From Paenibacillus sp. CF384 (GTDB taxonomy: Bacteria > Bacillota > Bacilli > Paenibacillales > Paenibacillaceae): a DNA stretch of 64,000 nucleotides. Shown here in pieces: positions 43,849-52,262 of the stretch (position 1 is its first letter; every line of letters starts with the position of its first letter). The notes under the pieces are model-generated. The model had not been told where the DNA came from. It saw nothing but the letters and a program-made list of their open reading frames with translations, and did not search any database. The translations under genes and the position numbers were made by a program. Location: contig NZ_FNNV01000015.1 of NCBI RefSeq assembly GCF_900106745.1, positions 124,001-188,000 of the forward strand, given 5' to 3'.

Positions 43849-44071
43849 AAAAGTCAAATTCACCTTTCTTCTTTCGCGGTTGAGATTTGATCTTGTTCTG
43901 TACTTTGGGCAGATGCCTCATACTGCGATGCATCGGTCCTTTACAGATCGGACATGCCTGTTCACCGGCCTCGGCAAATTCCTCACGAACCCACGCTTTA
44001 CACTCTGCGTTCTTACACTTCCAAATCTTCGTTGCGATCAACTGCGGCTTTTCCTCTTCATTCATCGACAA
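43847..44071 (-). CDS. Cold-inducible YdjO-like zinc-ribbon protein
   Basis: The 74-residue product has two cysteine pairs (KCKNAEC and CPICKG) forming a zinc ribbon, then a basic tail (RSMRHLPKVQNKIKSQPRKK). This is the YdjO family, reported as cold-inducible in Bacillus. A TTG start at 44071 has AAAGGA 10 nt upstream; the ATG two codons on is less well spaced. The function is unknown. Confidence 0.85.
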   Translation of the reverse strand: MSMNEEEKPQLIATKIWKCKNAECKAWVREEFAEAGEQACPICKGPMHRSMRHLPKVQNKIKSQPRKKKGEFDF

Positions 44072-44134
44072 TCTAAAAGCATCCTTTCTCTTGCTGCCTG
44101 AACGAAGCTAGTTCGTACGCCATTAAATTTTCAA

Positions 44135-44162
44135 TTGACGATCAGGTAGGTTATGTTATATT
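44135..44162 (+). promoter_or_regulatory. Sigma-A promoter of riboswitch-permease unit
   Basis: TTGACG (44135-44140) and TATATT (44157-44162) are separated by 16 bp, and TGT just upstream makes an extended -10. The transcript would begin about 20 nt upstream of the riboswitch core. Confidence 0.75.
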
Positions 44163-44189
44163 ATCTAACAAAGCAACGTAACTAAATAT

Positions 44190-44335
44190 GCCATACGTTC
44201 TCTAGGGTTCCGCAGCAACCATTCCGGCATGCTGGACTGGACCGAGAGAGAACGCACAGCCGTTGCTGTGTTCACGGAGGGATAAAAGCCCGGGAGGATC
44301 TCATTTAGGGATACCTTCCGCGCTTTTTTTTATTT
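44190..44335 (+). ncRNA. ykkC-class riboswitch (guanidine-I or subtype 2)
   Basis: The core is CTAGGGTTCCG, then ACTGGACCGAGAG, then TTCACGGAGGGATAAAAGCC and CGGGAGG. P1 is CGTTCTCT (44196-44203) with AGAGAACG (44247-44254), perfect over 8 bp. The aptamer end AAAAGCCCGGGAGG can pair with CCTTCCGCGCTTTT (around 44314-44327), followed by T8, to form a terminator. It reads ACTGGACC where the riboswitch at 35.5 kb reads TCTGGTCC. The ligand is therefore less certain: guanidine, or ppGpp, PRPP or a nucleoside diphosphate as in ykkC subtype 2. Confidence 0.88.
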
Positions 44336-44396
44336 TTCAGCCATCCATCCTGAGAGATGTGATGGTTACACGAGAGATGACGGAAGGGTGCTGCAC

Positions 44397-45743
44397 ATGA
44401 ACGTACAAGTCAAACTAACGCCAACATTATCGTTATTTCAAATCGTGTTCCTCGGCCTCGCTTGGATGACACCGATGATCTATTTCTCGATTTATGGCAT
44501 TGCTTACGAATCCTCCGCCGGGATGTTAACCCAAGCGTATTTGACCGCTTTTGTCGCCATCATGTTTACTGCTTATAGCTATGGCCATATGTCCAAGGCA
44601 CATTCGAGCTCCGGTTCTGCCTACTCCTATGTGAAGAAATCGATCCATCCCTATCTCGGTTTCCTTGTCGGGTGGGCATTGCTGCTGGATTACCTCTTCT
44701 CACCTATTATCGCATGCTTAACGTTCGGAATCTATATGCATGCGCAATTCCCGGCTATTCCGTCCTACTTGTGGATGATCAGTATCAATTTGTTAATTAC
44801 GCTAGTGAACCTGCGCGGTGCTTCATTCTCAGCCAATCTGAGTAAATGGTTCGTCCTCATTCAAATGGGCTTCATCGCCTTGTTTTGCATCTTACTCTAC
44901 CGTAACTTATCTTCCATAAGCGATCCGCTTGCGCCGCTCCTCCAACACGAGATTCCTTTCACCACAATACTGACAGGCGCTTCCATGATCTGCTTTTCCT
45001 TTCTCGGATTCGATTCCATTACGACAATGTCGGAAGAAACGAAGAACGCAAGCAAAACCATCCCGAGAGCCATCGCCATTATTATTGGGATCGCGATCGT
45101 TTTATATGTTGTCCCGTCTTATTTGACTCAGCTGACGTTCCCAAATCCAATCCCTTTCGCTGACATCGATTCGGCCGGGCTAGAAATTGTGAAGATGGTC
45201 GGCGGAGCCATGCTTGGATCGGTATTCATCATTGTGCTCTTATTTGCAATCTTTACGCAAGGAATCTCTTCCGTTTCAAGCGTGTCGCGGCTGCTGCTCG
45301 CAATGGGACGTGAATCGATCCTTCCGGACCGTATATTCGCCTATGTACACCCCAAGCTCAAGACGCCTGCGGTCAATATTCTAATTGTGGGCATGGTCTC
45401 TATGTTAGCTTTAGTCATTCGACTGGATACGGCGATCAAATTCGTGAATTTCGGCGCACTGACCGCCTTCTTCTTTGTCAACATATCTGTCATCTGCCAC
45501 TACTACGTAAAGGAACGTAAGCGTTCCGTCTCAGGAACGTTAGCTTACTTGGTTCTGCCTGCTACAGGCGCATGTGTCATCGGCTACCTATTCCTCCTGC
45601 TGAGCAAGGATGCACTGATCATGGGACTGATCTGGCTTATTATCGGGGTCCTGTATCAAGCCTACCGGAAACAACACGCCTTGAAGCTTATCCTGCAGAG
45701 AAACAAATCCTTCTCCATCGAGAAATCAAAAAGCACCCCATAA
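44397..45743 (+). CDS. APC-family permease under ykkC riboswitch
   Basis: The start at ATG 44397 has AAGGG 8 nt upstream and gives 448 residues with about 12 membrane helices. The APC fold is clear from AWMTPMIYFSIYGIAYESSAG, the SSSGSAYSYV stretch and FSFLGFDSITTMSEETKNAS. The nearest well-known relatives are putrescine and amino-acid importers of PuuP type. The substrate is not known. A guanidine-sensing leader would point to uptake or export of guanidine or a guanidino compound. A ppGpp-sensing leader would point to amino acids. The TAA stop lies in the terminator loop. Confidence 0.9.
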   Translation: MNVQVKLTPTLSLFQIVFLGLAWMTPMIYFSIYGIAYESSAGMLTQAYLTAFVAIMFTAYSYGHMSKAHSSSGSAYSYVKKSIHPYLGFLVGWALLLDYLFSPIIACLTFGIYMHAQFPAIPSYLWMISINLLITLVNLRGASFSANLSKWFVLIQMGFIALFCILLYRNLSSISDPLAPLLQHEIPFTTILTGASMICFSFLGFDSITTMSEETKNASKTIPRAIAIIIGIAIVLYVVPSYLTQLTFPNPIPFADIDSAGLEIVKMVGGAMLGSVFIIVLLFAIFTQGISSVSSVSRLLLAMGRESILPDRIFAYVHPKLKTPAVNILIVGMVSMLALVIRLDTAIKFVNFGALTAFFFVNISVICHYYVKERKRSVSGTLAYLVLPATGACVIGYLFLLLSKDALIMGLIWLIIGVLYQAYRKQHALKLILQRNKSFSIEKSKSTP

Positions 45744-45753
45744 GGGGTGCTTC
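45728..45753. terminator. Bidirectional terminator permease/gpx
   Basis: AAGCACCCC (45731-45739) pairs with GGGGTGCTT (45744-45752), and the loop holds the permease TAA stop. On the minus strand a T5 run follows, so it mainly suits the glutathione peroxidase gene. Confidence 0.8.
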
Positions 45754-45776
45754 CATTGTTTGAACTTAAGATACAG

Positions 45777-46295
45777 TTAATCGTTAACCGTATTTGGCGC
45801 CGCTCCCAGGCTGCCATTATTGATCAAACTGCGAAGATCCGGCTCAATAGCTGCTGGATCCGTCGATGCCGGATATTGCTTCACAACGTTGCCCTCTTGA
45901 TCAATCAGGAATTTTACGAAATTCCACTCGATTGTACCGGTATGGTAGGGGGCAGGCGCTGCATCCACTAAGTATTTATATAACGGATGGGCATTTTCGC
46001 CGTTCACTTCAATTTTCGCAAACATCGGGAAAGTTACGCCGTAATTGAGCTCGCAGAAGCTAGCGATCTCCTCGTTCGATCCTGGCTCTTGAGCTGCAAA
46101 TTGATTACATGGGAAACCAAGCACGACCAAATTCTCGTCCTTATGTGCTTCGTAAATCTGCTGCAGCCCTTTATAATGAGGGGTAAGTCCACAGGCGCTC
46201 GCCGTATTGACGATGAGAAGCGTCTTCCCTTTATATGCGGACAGCGACTGCTGTTCGCCTGTAATCGTCTGGACGGTGAAATCATAAATGCTCAT
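45777..46295 (-). CDS. Glutathione peroxidase-family thiol peroxidase
   Basis: The 172-residue product is of BsaA/GpxA type. The catalytic tetrad is visible as C35 in NTASACGLTP, Q65 in FPCNQF, and W124-N125 in IEWNFVKFL. A second Cys (C63) near the Gln is typical of thioredoxin-dependent members. It reduces peroxides in the cytoplasm. AGGAGG precedes the ATG. A PerR-like box upstream would fit induction by peroxide. Confidence 0.93.
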   Translation of the reverse strand: MSIYDFTVQTITGEQQSLSAYKGKTLLIVNTASACGLTPHYKGLQQIYEAHKDENLVVLGFPCNQFAAQEPGSNEEIASFCELNYGVTFPMFAKIEVNGENAHPLYKYLVDAAPAPYHTGTIEWNFVKFLIDQEGNVVKQYPASTDPAAIEPDLRSLINNGSLGAAPNTVND

Positions 46296-46348
46296 TGGTA
46301 GGTCCCTCCTGAATTGAGTTCACAGTATATTGCATTTAATTAAATTGT

Positions 46349-46363
46349 ATAAAATGATTATAG
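46349..46363 (-). promoter_or_regulatory. Possible PerR box upstream of gpx
   Basis: On the minus strand CTATAATCATTTTATA resembles the PerR consensus TTATAATNATTATAA, with two to three mismatches depending on register. It lies about 55-70 nt upstream of the gpx start. The region is AT-rich, so chance similarity is possible. Confidence 0.4.
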
Positions 46364-46401
46364 CCTATGAACACCGCTCCGAGCAACCCCTAAATCAGCC
46401 A

Positions 46402-47310
46402 CTATTCCTTCGTCAGCACCTTCTGCAGCACTCTGACCAGTTCCTCCGCATCCTGCCATACAAGCGGTCTGACTCCTTGCGGCAGCTGCTGATCAGCCAC
46501 TTGGCTTGTCCAAATAATCTGGATCTCATTGCCAATCGCAAACCCCGCACGAAGCCACAACTCCGCAGTCGGTTCCGTCACATCCACCACCAGCAGCTTG
46601 CAGTTGCTAATCTCCTGCAGCACCGTTTCAATCGGTTTAGGATCAAGTCGCAGCGAGAGATCCTCTTCCAGAAACTTTGGTGCATACCCAAGCTGAATCA
46701 ATCTCGGGAATACCGTTTCCAGCCAATCTCTGCTTATGCTCTCATTATGGTTGCTAAGCTGAACATAACAAGGCTTTAAAGCTTTGCCGCTTGCGGTATT
46801 AGCCGCTTCCACCCAGCCTTTCTCCGTCAGCTTGAACGTTGAGCCGATACGCTCAATATATCCGTCTTCTTTCAGCTTCTCCGTAATAAACACAAGCTCT
46901 TGCAAAGTTAAGGAATAAGTCAAATTATAGCTTTGCGAGAACTGATTAATAACGACCGCTTCACCGGGTCCCGTGGTATGTCGATGCAAGTATCGGAGAA
47001 GTCGATTCCCCTTCTCTTCGGTTGTAATCGGAATTTGCGGAGATTGTAAGATGGTCACAAGGTCCTCATAAGTAAGAATGACCTTCTCGTCACAATCTGT
47101 CTGTTCCCGAATATAAGCCGATAGGATCGGGAACGAATTCCGTTTCTCCGAATAGCTCAACAGTCGTAATGGCTCATAGCTGTCTTCCCGAAGCCCGTAA
47201 GACCCGCCAGGTGCGCACATACAGTCAATATACCATTCATTGCCGCCTTTACGTTTCACTTTCACAAGCTCGTCACAGAACAAACAGCGTTTCGATTCTA
47301 AAACTTCCAT
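46402..47310 (-). CDS. Zinc-ribbon / winged-helix / deoxyribosyltransferase-like protein
   Basis: The start at 47310 (MEVLESKRCLFCDELV) has GGGGTGA 8 nt upstream and gives 302 residues. C9, C12, C30 and C32 could bind zinc. Residues about 110-170 look like a winged helix (LTLQELVFITEKLKEDGYIE). Residues 180-302 resemble the nucleoside 2-deoxyribosyltransferase-like fold, with ISNCKLLVVDVTEP followed by LWLRAGFAIGNEIQIIWTSQ. In active members the segment before AGFA carries a Glu (YYEAGFA); here it is Arg, so base-transfer activity is doubtful. It may bind a nucleotide as a sensor. I know no named family with this layout. Confidence 0.75.
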   Translation of the reverse strand: MEVLESKRCLFCDELVKVKRKGGNEWYIDCMCAPGGSYGLREDSYEPLRLLSYSEKRNSFPILSAYIREQTDCDEKVILTYEDLVTILQSPQIPITTEEKGNRLLRYLHRHTTGPGEAVVINQFSQSYNLTYSLTLQELVFITEKLKEDGYIERIGSTFKLTEKGWVEAANTASGKALKPCYVQLSNHNESISRDWLETVFPRLIQLGYAPKFLEEDLSLRLDPKPIETVLQEISNCKLLVVDVTEPTAELWLRAGFAIGNEIQIIWTSQVADQQLPQGVRPLVWQDAEELVRVLQKVLTKE

Positions 47311-47387
47311 TAATCTAATCACCCCTTATTTAACGATTCGCAGCAGCCGCCTCCAATAAGGGTGCAAAGGGGATTAAGCTTCTCTCA

Positions 47388-47606
47388 TTATTGTCCCGCT
47401 GCCTCGTCACTGTGCTGCGCTCGCACCCATTTCAATCCGTCCCAGCGCAGCACATCGCCTGCCACGATTCCCGCCTCAGCCTTCTCGCGAGGCAGTGTCA
47501 GCGCCTTCCCGTTCACCTCGATGGCAAGGAACTTCCCATCTGCGGCAACCACTTTCCCGAGCCGCTGAGTGGCGCACTTGACGTTAGTATTCGCTTCGTT
47601 TCCCAT
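47388..47606 (-). CDS. Small hypothetical protein, 72 residues
   Basis: The product starts MGNEANTNVKCATQRLGKVV, with GGGGAGG 8 nt upstream. The segment FLAIEVNGKALTLPREKAE looks like a small beta-barrel (SH3 or KOW-like), followed by GDVLRWDGLKWVRAQ. No family was recognised. It is alone between the gene at 46402 and the divergent ger operon. Confidence 0.7.
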   Translation of the reverse strand: MGNEANTNVKCATQRLGKVVAADGKFLAIEVNGKALTLPREKAEAGIVAGDVLRWDGLKWVRAQHSDEAAGQ

Positions 47607-47810
47607 CCCTATAGCCTCCCCAGGTCAAATGTTATCCACCTATATAATCACCGTTTGTTCGTTTCCTCTCATTATACGCTTCCAATGCATGAGGGCAACA
47701 TTCTTCAAACGCATATCCGATCCTGAATGCTCGAGAACGCCGCAACTATGCATAAAATTTGCCAAATTGGTAATTTTAACTACACGGCTATCGATAGGAG
47801 GAGCATGGAA

Positions 47811-48893
47811 ATGAAAGATAAAATTACCCCTTTCCAATTGTCCACCTTGCTGGTTACGTTTATCGGAATCTCGAACCACGTCATTCTGATTCCCATTTTG
47901 CTGGATACTGCGAGTCGCGACGCATGGATCTCTGTCTTGGCGGCCATCATCCCTTCCTTGCTTCTTGGCTTGCTATATGTCTATCTTTACAAATCGATCC
48001 CTGCTTCGTTATCGACCTGGATGTTAGAGAAAGCGCCTACGTTTGTATGGCTTATGTTCACCCTGCTATTCACCGCATATTTCCTGACACAAGCAAGCAT
48101 CAGTATACGGGATACGATCATGTGGTCCAACTCGTCTTACTTAACCTATACGCCGCAATGGGTAGTCGGCCTTTGTCTCATTGGTATCAGTTACTTCACG
48201 GCAAGAAAAGGGCTTGCGGCCATCGCCATTACGAACGGAATCCTGCTGCCATGGATCATTGCCGCCGGGTTCTACGTCATGACGGTCAACTTTCAATATA
48301 AGGACTACCATTACCTATTTCCCATCTTCAAAAATTCGGCACAAGCCATCACGAAAGGCGCTTGGTATACGACTTCCGGCATAACGGAGATCTTCCTCGT
48401 GCTTTTCTTGAAAGACGAAGTGAAAGGAAAGCTGTCGCGCCTGAATATCTGTCTGGTCGTTCTCATGTTGATTGAACTGACATTCGGGCCACTGACTGGC
48501 GTAATTGCCATGTTCGGACCCTTCGAAGCTACGCTGCTGCGATACCCAGCCTACGAGCAGTGGCGGATGGCCGCCATCGGAAGCATGCTTAGCCAAACGG
48601 ATTTCTTGTCCATTTATCAATGGCTGGCAGGAGCATTTATCCGTATTTCATTAGGTATTTACATCATTCACACGCTGTGGGTGAAGAAATGGAAGCATCC
48701 CGAGATTCTGCTAATCCTGATCTCGTCGGTCCTCCTTGTAGTCAATCTGCTCCGACTATCGGATGTGAATTTCCACAATCAAGTGAGAAACTACTATTCA
48801 AGCTCCATTTTATTTTGCAGTGTCGTGTGCATCGTGATCTTAATTTGCATCTGGGTCGGAAAGAACAAGAAGGCGGTGCAGCGAAATGGCTAA
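47811..48893 (+). CDS. Spore germination permease, GerB family
   Basis: The start at 47811 (MKDKITPFQLSTLLV) has AGGAGG 9 nt upstream and gives 360 residues. About ten hydrophobic segments place it in the GerB branch of the APC superfamily, the membrane subunit that binds small germinants in spore receptors. TPFQLSTLLVTFIGISN is a typical opening. It is the first gene of a ger operon in the order B-A-C and overlaps the next gene by 8 nt. The germinant cannot be predicted. Confidence 0.93.
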   Translation: MKDKITPFQLSTLLVTFIGISNHVILIPILLDTASRDAWISVLAAIIPSLLLGLLYVYLYKSIPASLSTWMLEKAPTFVWLMFTLLFTAYFLTQASISIRDTIMWSNSSYLTYTPQWVVGLCLIGISYFTARKGLAAIAITNGILLPWIIAAGFYVMTVNFQYKDYHYLFPIFKNSAQAITKGAWYTTSGITEIFLVLFLKDEVKGKLSRLNICLVVLMLIELTFGPLTGVIAMFGPFEATLLRYPAYEQWRMAAIGSMLSQTDFLSIYQWLAGAFIRISLGIYIIHTLWVKKWKHPEILLILISSVLLVVNLLRLSDVNFHNQVRNYYSSSILFCSVVCIVILICIWVGKNKKAVQRNG

Positions 48894-50271
48894 ATTAAGA
48901 GAAAGCGATATCCGGCTCTTATTTGAAGGTTGCGGCGATATTACTTTCGAAATGAACGACTCCTTTCTATTCATCTTCTGCCAAGGGCTGTCGAACCGTG
49001 AGCAAATCAATGAAATTAGTACCTATAGCGAAGAACTTTGGCGGCAGCATCCCGTTACACTTACATCACAATGGAAGAATGAGCTCTCCTCTTATGTATT
49101 TAACGGGGAATTATTCCTTTTCGACTTGAAAACCGCTCGTTGTTATGTTCAATACGTCGCTGATCCCCCTCAAAGAACGACGGAAGAGTCCGTCACGGAG
49201 ACGTCTACGAAAGGCGCACGCGACGGATTTACCGAAAGTATCCAGACGAACCTGGCGTTAATCCGCAAACGTTTGGCTACGCCGACACTCAAAGTCGAAG
49301 CCTTCGCAATCGGTGTTCGAAGCCAGACCGCAATAAATCTTCTCTACATCCAGGATATCGCGAATAAAGTGGCTGTTAATGAAGCAAGACGCAGATTGCA
49401 GAAAATCCAAATCGACGCGCTTGTCACAAGCTCACAGCTCGAGGAAGCGATTTCGGACCGTTCGTACTCGGTTATCCCCTTAATCGATAACACCGGACGC
49501 CCCGATTTTGCCGCGGAATGCCTCATGAGCGGACGTTTCGTGATCCTGCTGGACAATTCGCCGCTGGCCATTATCGCCCCCATTACGCTTACATCGCTCA
49601 TCAACTCCCCGGAAGATGGCTATTTCCGGGCGGTAATCAGTTCTTTTCAGCGGTTAATCCGGTTTTGCGGCTGGTACTTGGCACTGTTTCTGCCCGCTTT
49701 CTACATTGCGCTGATCGGCTTTAATTTCGAGCAGGTGCCATTGCCCTTATTAGCGACAATCGCATCGAATCGGATCGGCCTTCCGCTTACCGTTCCATTC
49801 GAGGCGATCGTCGTGCTCGTATTGTTTGAATTGTTCAAAGAAGCCGGACAACGGCTGCCCAAATCGGTAGGGCCAACCGTCACCGTCGTAGGCGGCATCA
49901 TCGTAGGTGATGCCGCTATTCGCGCCGGAATCACGTCTCCGACGGTAACCGTCGTGGCAGCAACTACCGTGATTGCCGGCTACACGCTCGTAAACCCGAC
50001 GCTTAGCGGCATCGTATCCATTGTTCGCATCGTCATCATGATTATTTCCTCTATTCTTGGCATGTTCGGGTTCTTCATGTCGATTTTCTTCGTCGTCGCC
50101 TATCTGTCCGATCTTAAATCGTTCGGGATTCCGTACCTTTCTCCGATTTCACCGCCATCATGGCCGGATCTTGTAGGAGCCATACTGAAGAAACCGGCCA
50201 AACTCATGAATAAACGGCCGCAGAACCTCCATTTGCAGGACGATACAAGGATGAAGGACGATAGCCCATGA
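48886..50271 (+). CDS. Spore germination receptor subunit, GerA family
   Basis: The 461-residue product has a soluble N-terminal domain (about 1-245) and four or five membrane helices (about 260-430). Family blocks include DIANKVAVNEARRRLQ, DGYFRAVISSFQRLIRF and GDAAIRAGITSPTVTVVA. This is the A subunit of a nutrient germinant receptor in the inner spore membrane. Its N-terminal domain has LTSQWKNELSSYVFNGELFL, shorter than that of many GerA paralogues. It overlaps both neighbours, so translation is coupled. AAGGCGG precedes the ATG. Confidence 0.95.
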   Translation: MAKLRESDIRLLFEGCGDITFEMNDSFLFIFCQGLSNREQINEISTYSEELWRQHPVTLTSQWKNELSSYVFNGELFLFDLKTARCYVQYVADPPQRTTEESVTETSTKGARDGFTESIQTNLALIRKRLATPTLKVEAFAIGVRSQTAINLLYIQDIANKVAVNEARRRLQKIQIDALVTSSQLEEAISDRSYSVIPLIDNTGRPDFAAECLMSGRFVILLDNSPLAIIAPITLTSLINSPEDGYFRAVISSFQRLIRFCGWYLALFLPAFYIALIGFNFEQVPLPLLATIASNRIGLPLTVPFEAIVVLVLFELFKEAGQRLPKSVGPTVTVVGGIIVGDAAIRAGITSPTVTVVAATTVIAGYTLVNPTLSGIVSIVRIVIMIISSILGMFGFFMSIFFVVAYLSDLKSFGIPYLSPISPPSWPDLVGAILKKPAKLMNKRPQNLHLQDDTRMKDDSP

Positions 50272-51380
50272 AACGAACCGTAAAGGCCATCGTGATCAGC
50301 TGCATCTTGTTATCGCTGTGCGGCTGCTGGGATGTGAAGAACATTCAATATTTCAACTTCGTTACCGTAATAGGGGTCGATTACGTCGACGGCAAATATA
50401 AGATTTATGCGCAAATCAATGACCTTACCACTATGGCCAAGACAGAAGGCGCCGGCCAAAGCGCGAAACCCATCGTGATCGGCAAAGGCGAAGGCGAGAG
50501 CATCGGGATGGCGATATTCGATCTGCAGAAAGAAAGTCAAATGCGAATGGATTGGACGCAGAATAAAGCGTTCATCTTCAGTGATCGTATTCTTGCCAGG
50601 GGGATTTTCGATATTCATGATGAATTGATGCGAACTCGCGATCAACGTTACACACCTTGGGTGTTCGCGACGAATGAAGATCTTGCTGCGATTCTGAGCA
50701 CGATGCCCATCACCGGCAGTTCCTATGTTGCCACGTTGTACTATCAGCCGAATCTGCTATTTAAACAGCTCCAGTCATCTTTTGAACCCATCCAATACCA
50801 GAGATTCATTCGCTCCACAAGGGAACCGTTCCAGACGACCTTGATTGACCATGTGAAGCTTTCTACCAACTGGAAGAAAGGGAACAAGCCGTTCACACTG
50901 CCCATCGTAGACGGACTGGTTGCGCTCAAACAAGGGAAAAGCGAGGCTAGATTCTCCCGGGAAGAGGCTACCGGTGTGAAATGGTTACGGAAGAATACCA
51001 AACGCGGTATGCTTCCCATCAAGGACGATCAAGGTACTTTCGTTGGAACGGCTACGCTCAAGAGCCTTAAAGTGAAGCAACGACCGGCTTATAAGAATGG
51101 TAAACGAATCGTCAAACTCACCATAAATATGGACGCAGGTCTTCGGGAGCAGCAGAAAGGTTTCACGCTGAATGAGATGAATAAAATGCTCGAGTCGAGC
51201 TTATACGACGAGATCATGAAAACCTATGAAGTAGGCAAGAAACGATCGACGGATATCTACTCCTTTAACGAAGTCTGGTACCGCAAGGGCCTTGCCGTAA
51301 ACGAGGAAATACCGGGGATTGAGCTCGATGTCAAAGTAAAACTAATGGCTACCGGCATGCTGGAGCTGCGTAAGAAATGA
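50268..51380 (+). CDS. Ger(x)C family germination lipoprotein
   Basis: The 370-residue product has a lipoprotein signal with lipobox LCGC, lipidated Cys at position 20, and the family opening CWDVKNIQYFNFVTVIGVDY. The C subunit sits outside the inner spore membrane and completes the receptor. It overlaps the gerA stop in ATGA. The C-terminal domain includes LTINMDAGLREQQKGFTLNE. It is the last gene of the operon, with no clear terminator except the AT-rich palindrome that follows. Confidence 0.95.
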   Translation: MKRTVKAIVISCILLSLCGCWDVKNIQYFNFVTVIGVDYVDGKYKIYAQINDLTTMAKTEGAGQSAKPIVIGKGEGESIGMAIFDLQKESQMRMDWTQNKAFIFSDRILARGIFDIHDELMRTRDQRYTPWVFATNEDLAAILSTMPITGSSYVATLYYQPNLLFKQLQSSFEPIQYQRFIRSTREPFQTTLIDHVKLSTNWKKGNKPFTLPIVDGLVALKQGKSEARFSREEATGVKWLRKNTKRGMLPIKDDQGTFVGTATLKSLKVKQRPAYKNGKRIVKLTINMDAGLREQQKGFTLNEMNKMLESSLYDEIMKTYEVGKKRSTDIYSFNEVWYRKGLAVNEEIPGIELDVKVKLMATGMLELRKK

Positions 51381-51399
51381 TGCTCCAAGTCAAGACGCA

Positions 51400-51423
51400 T
51401 TAGATTAGAATTTTCTAATCTAA
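51400..51423. repeat. AT-rich perfect palindrome after gerC
   Basis: TTAGATTAGAA (51400-51410) and TTCTAATCTAA (51413-51423) are perfect 11-bp arms around two T. It has little GC and no T-run, so it is a poor terminator. It may be an operator or a sporulation-related site for the NlpC gene 145 bp downstream. Confidence 0.6.
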
Positions 51424-51566
51424 ATCTCATATTTGGGATCATTCCAGAAGCCTCATAGATCTTCCGGCTCATTGGAAAGTAGTGGTACAAAATGCTGTGT
51501 TATAGTGTTCTTAGGCAATCACAGCGGCCTGTACCCTACTACACTTCAGTGCAGGAGGAATTCAAC

Positions 51567-52217
51567 ATGACAAACACACTAACTTGTAAACGTTTTAATA
51601 AACAACTTCTGAACCTCACATTAGGCTTATCCATCGCAATTGGCGGCGGAAGCATGCTTCTCACACCAACTACTACACATGCAGCGACAAACACGACAAC
51701 GAACGCAAGCGCAAGCAGCAATGCCTCTATCGTGGATGATATCATCGCAACAGGCAAACAATATTTAGGCGTCGAGTACAAATTCGGTGCCAAGACGACA
51801 ACGACTTCCGTATTCGACTGTTCTTCTTTTGTCCAATACATCTTTAAGAAGCATGGCATTGATTTGCCGCGCACTTCCAGACAACAATCGAAAGTCGGCA
51901 CGAAAGTGGCGAAGGATCAGCTGCAGGCAGGGGATCTTGTGTTCTCCGATACCAATCATGATGGCGTTATCAATCACGTAAGTCTCTATATTGGCGATGA
52001 CAAACTGCTCCAGACGTACAGCGTAGGTGTCGGGGTAACGGTATCTAAATTCTCAGGCAGTTCTTGGGACAAGACATTTGTAACCGCTCGACATGTCGTT
52101 GCGGATGACAGTAGCGGCAATACGGATAATAGTGGCAATACAGACAATGGCAACAATGAAGATGGCAATTCAGGCGATAATAACGAAGGAAACGGTACAA
52201 TCGATAACAATCAATAA
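51567..52217 (+). CDS. Secreted NlpC/P60 endopeptidase
   Basis: The start at 51567 has AGGAGG 9 nt upstream and gives 216 residues. A signal peptide is expected to be cut near residue 39 (THA). The NlpC/P60 domain (about 55-170) has C85 in VFDCSSFVQY and H137 in INHVSLYIG. It should cut gamma-D-Glu-meso-DAP bonds or similar in peptidoglycan. The last 45 residues are a low-complexity Asn/Asp/Gly tail with repeats such as GNTDNSGNTDNG. There is no SH3 or LysM domain, so wall targeting is unclear. It ends at a strong bidirectional terminator. Confidence 0.92.
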   Translation: MTNTLTCKRFNKQLLNLTLGLSIAIGGGSMLLTPTTTHAATNTTTNASASSNASIVDDIIATGKQYLGVEYKFGAKTTTTSVFDCSSFVQYIFKKHGIDLPRTSRQQSKVGTKVAKDQLQAGDLVFSDTNHDGVINHVSLYIGDDKLLQTYSVGVGVTVSKFSGSSWDKTFVTARHVVADDSSGNTDNSGNTDNGNNEDGNSGDNNEGNGTIDNNQ

Positions 52218-52226
52218 GCTAGTAAT

Positions 52227-52260
52227 GGAAAAGAGGCTGCAACCATGCAGCCTCTTTTCC
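52227..52260. terminator. Bidirectional terminator NlpC/dgt
   Basis: GGAAAAGAGGCTGCA and TGCAGCCTCTTTTCC form a perfect 15-bp stem with a 4-nt loop, flanked by A/T runs. It lies 9 nt after the NlpC stop and 2 nt from the convergent dgt stop. Confidence 0.93.
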
Positions 52261-52262
52261 AT

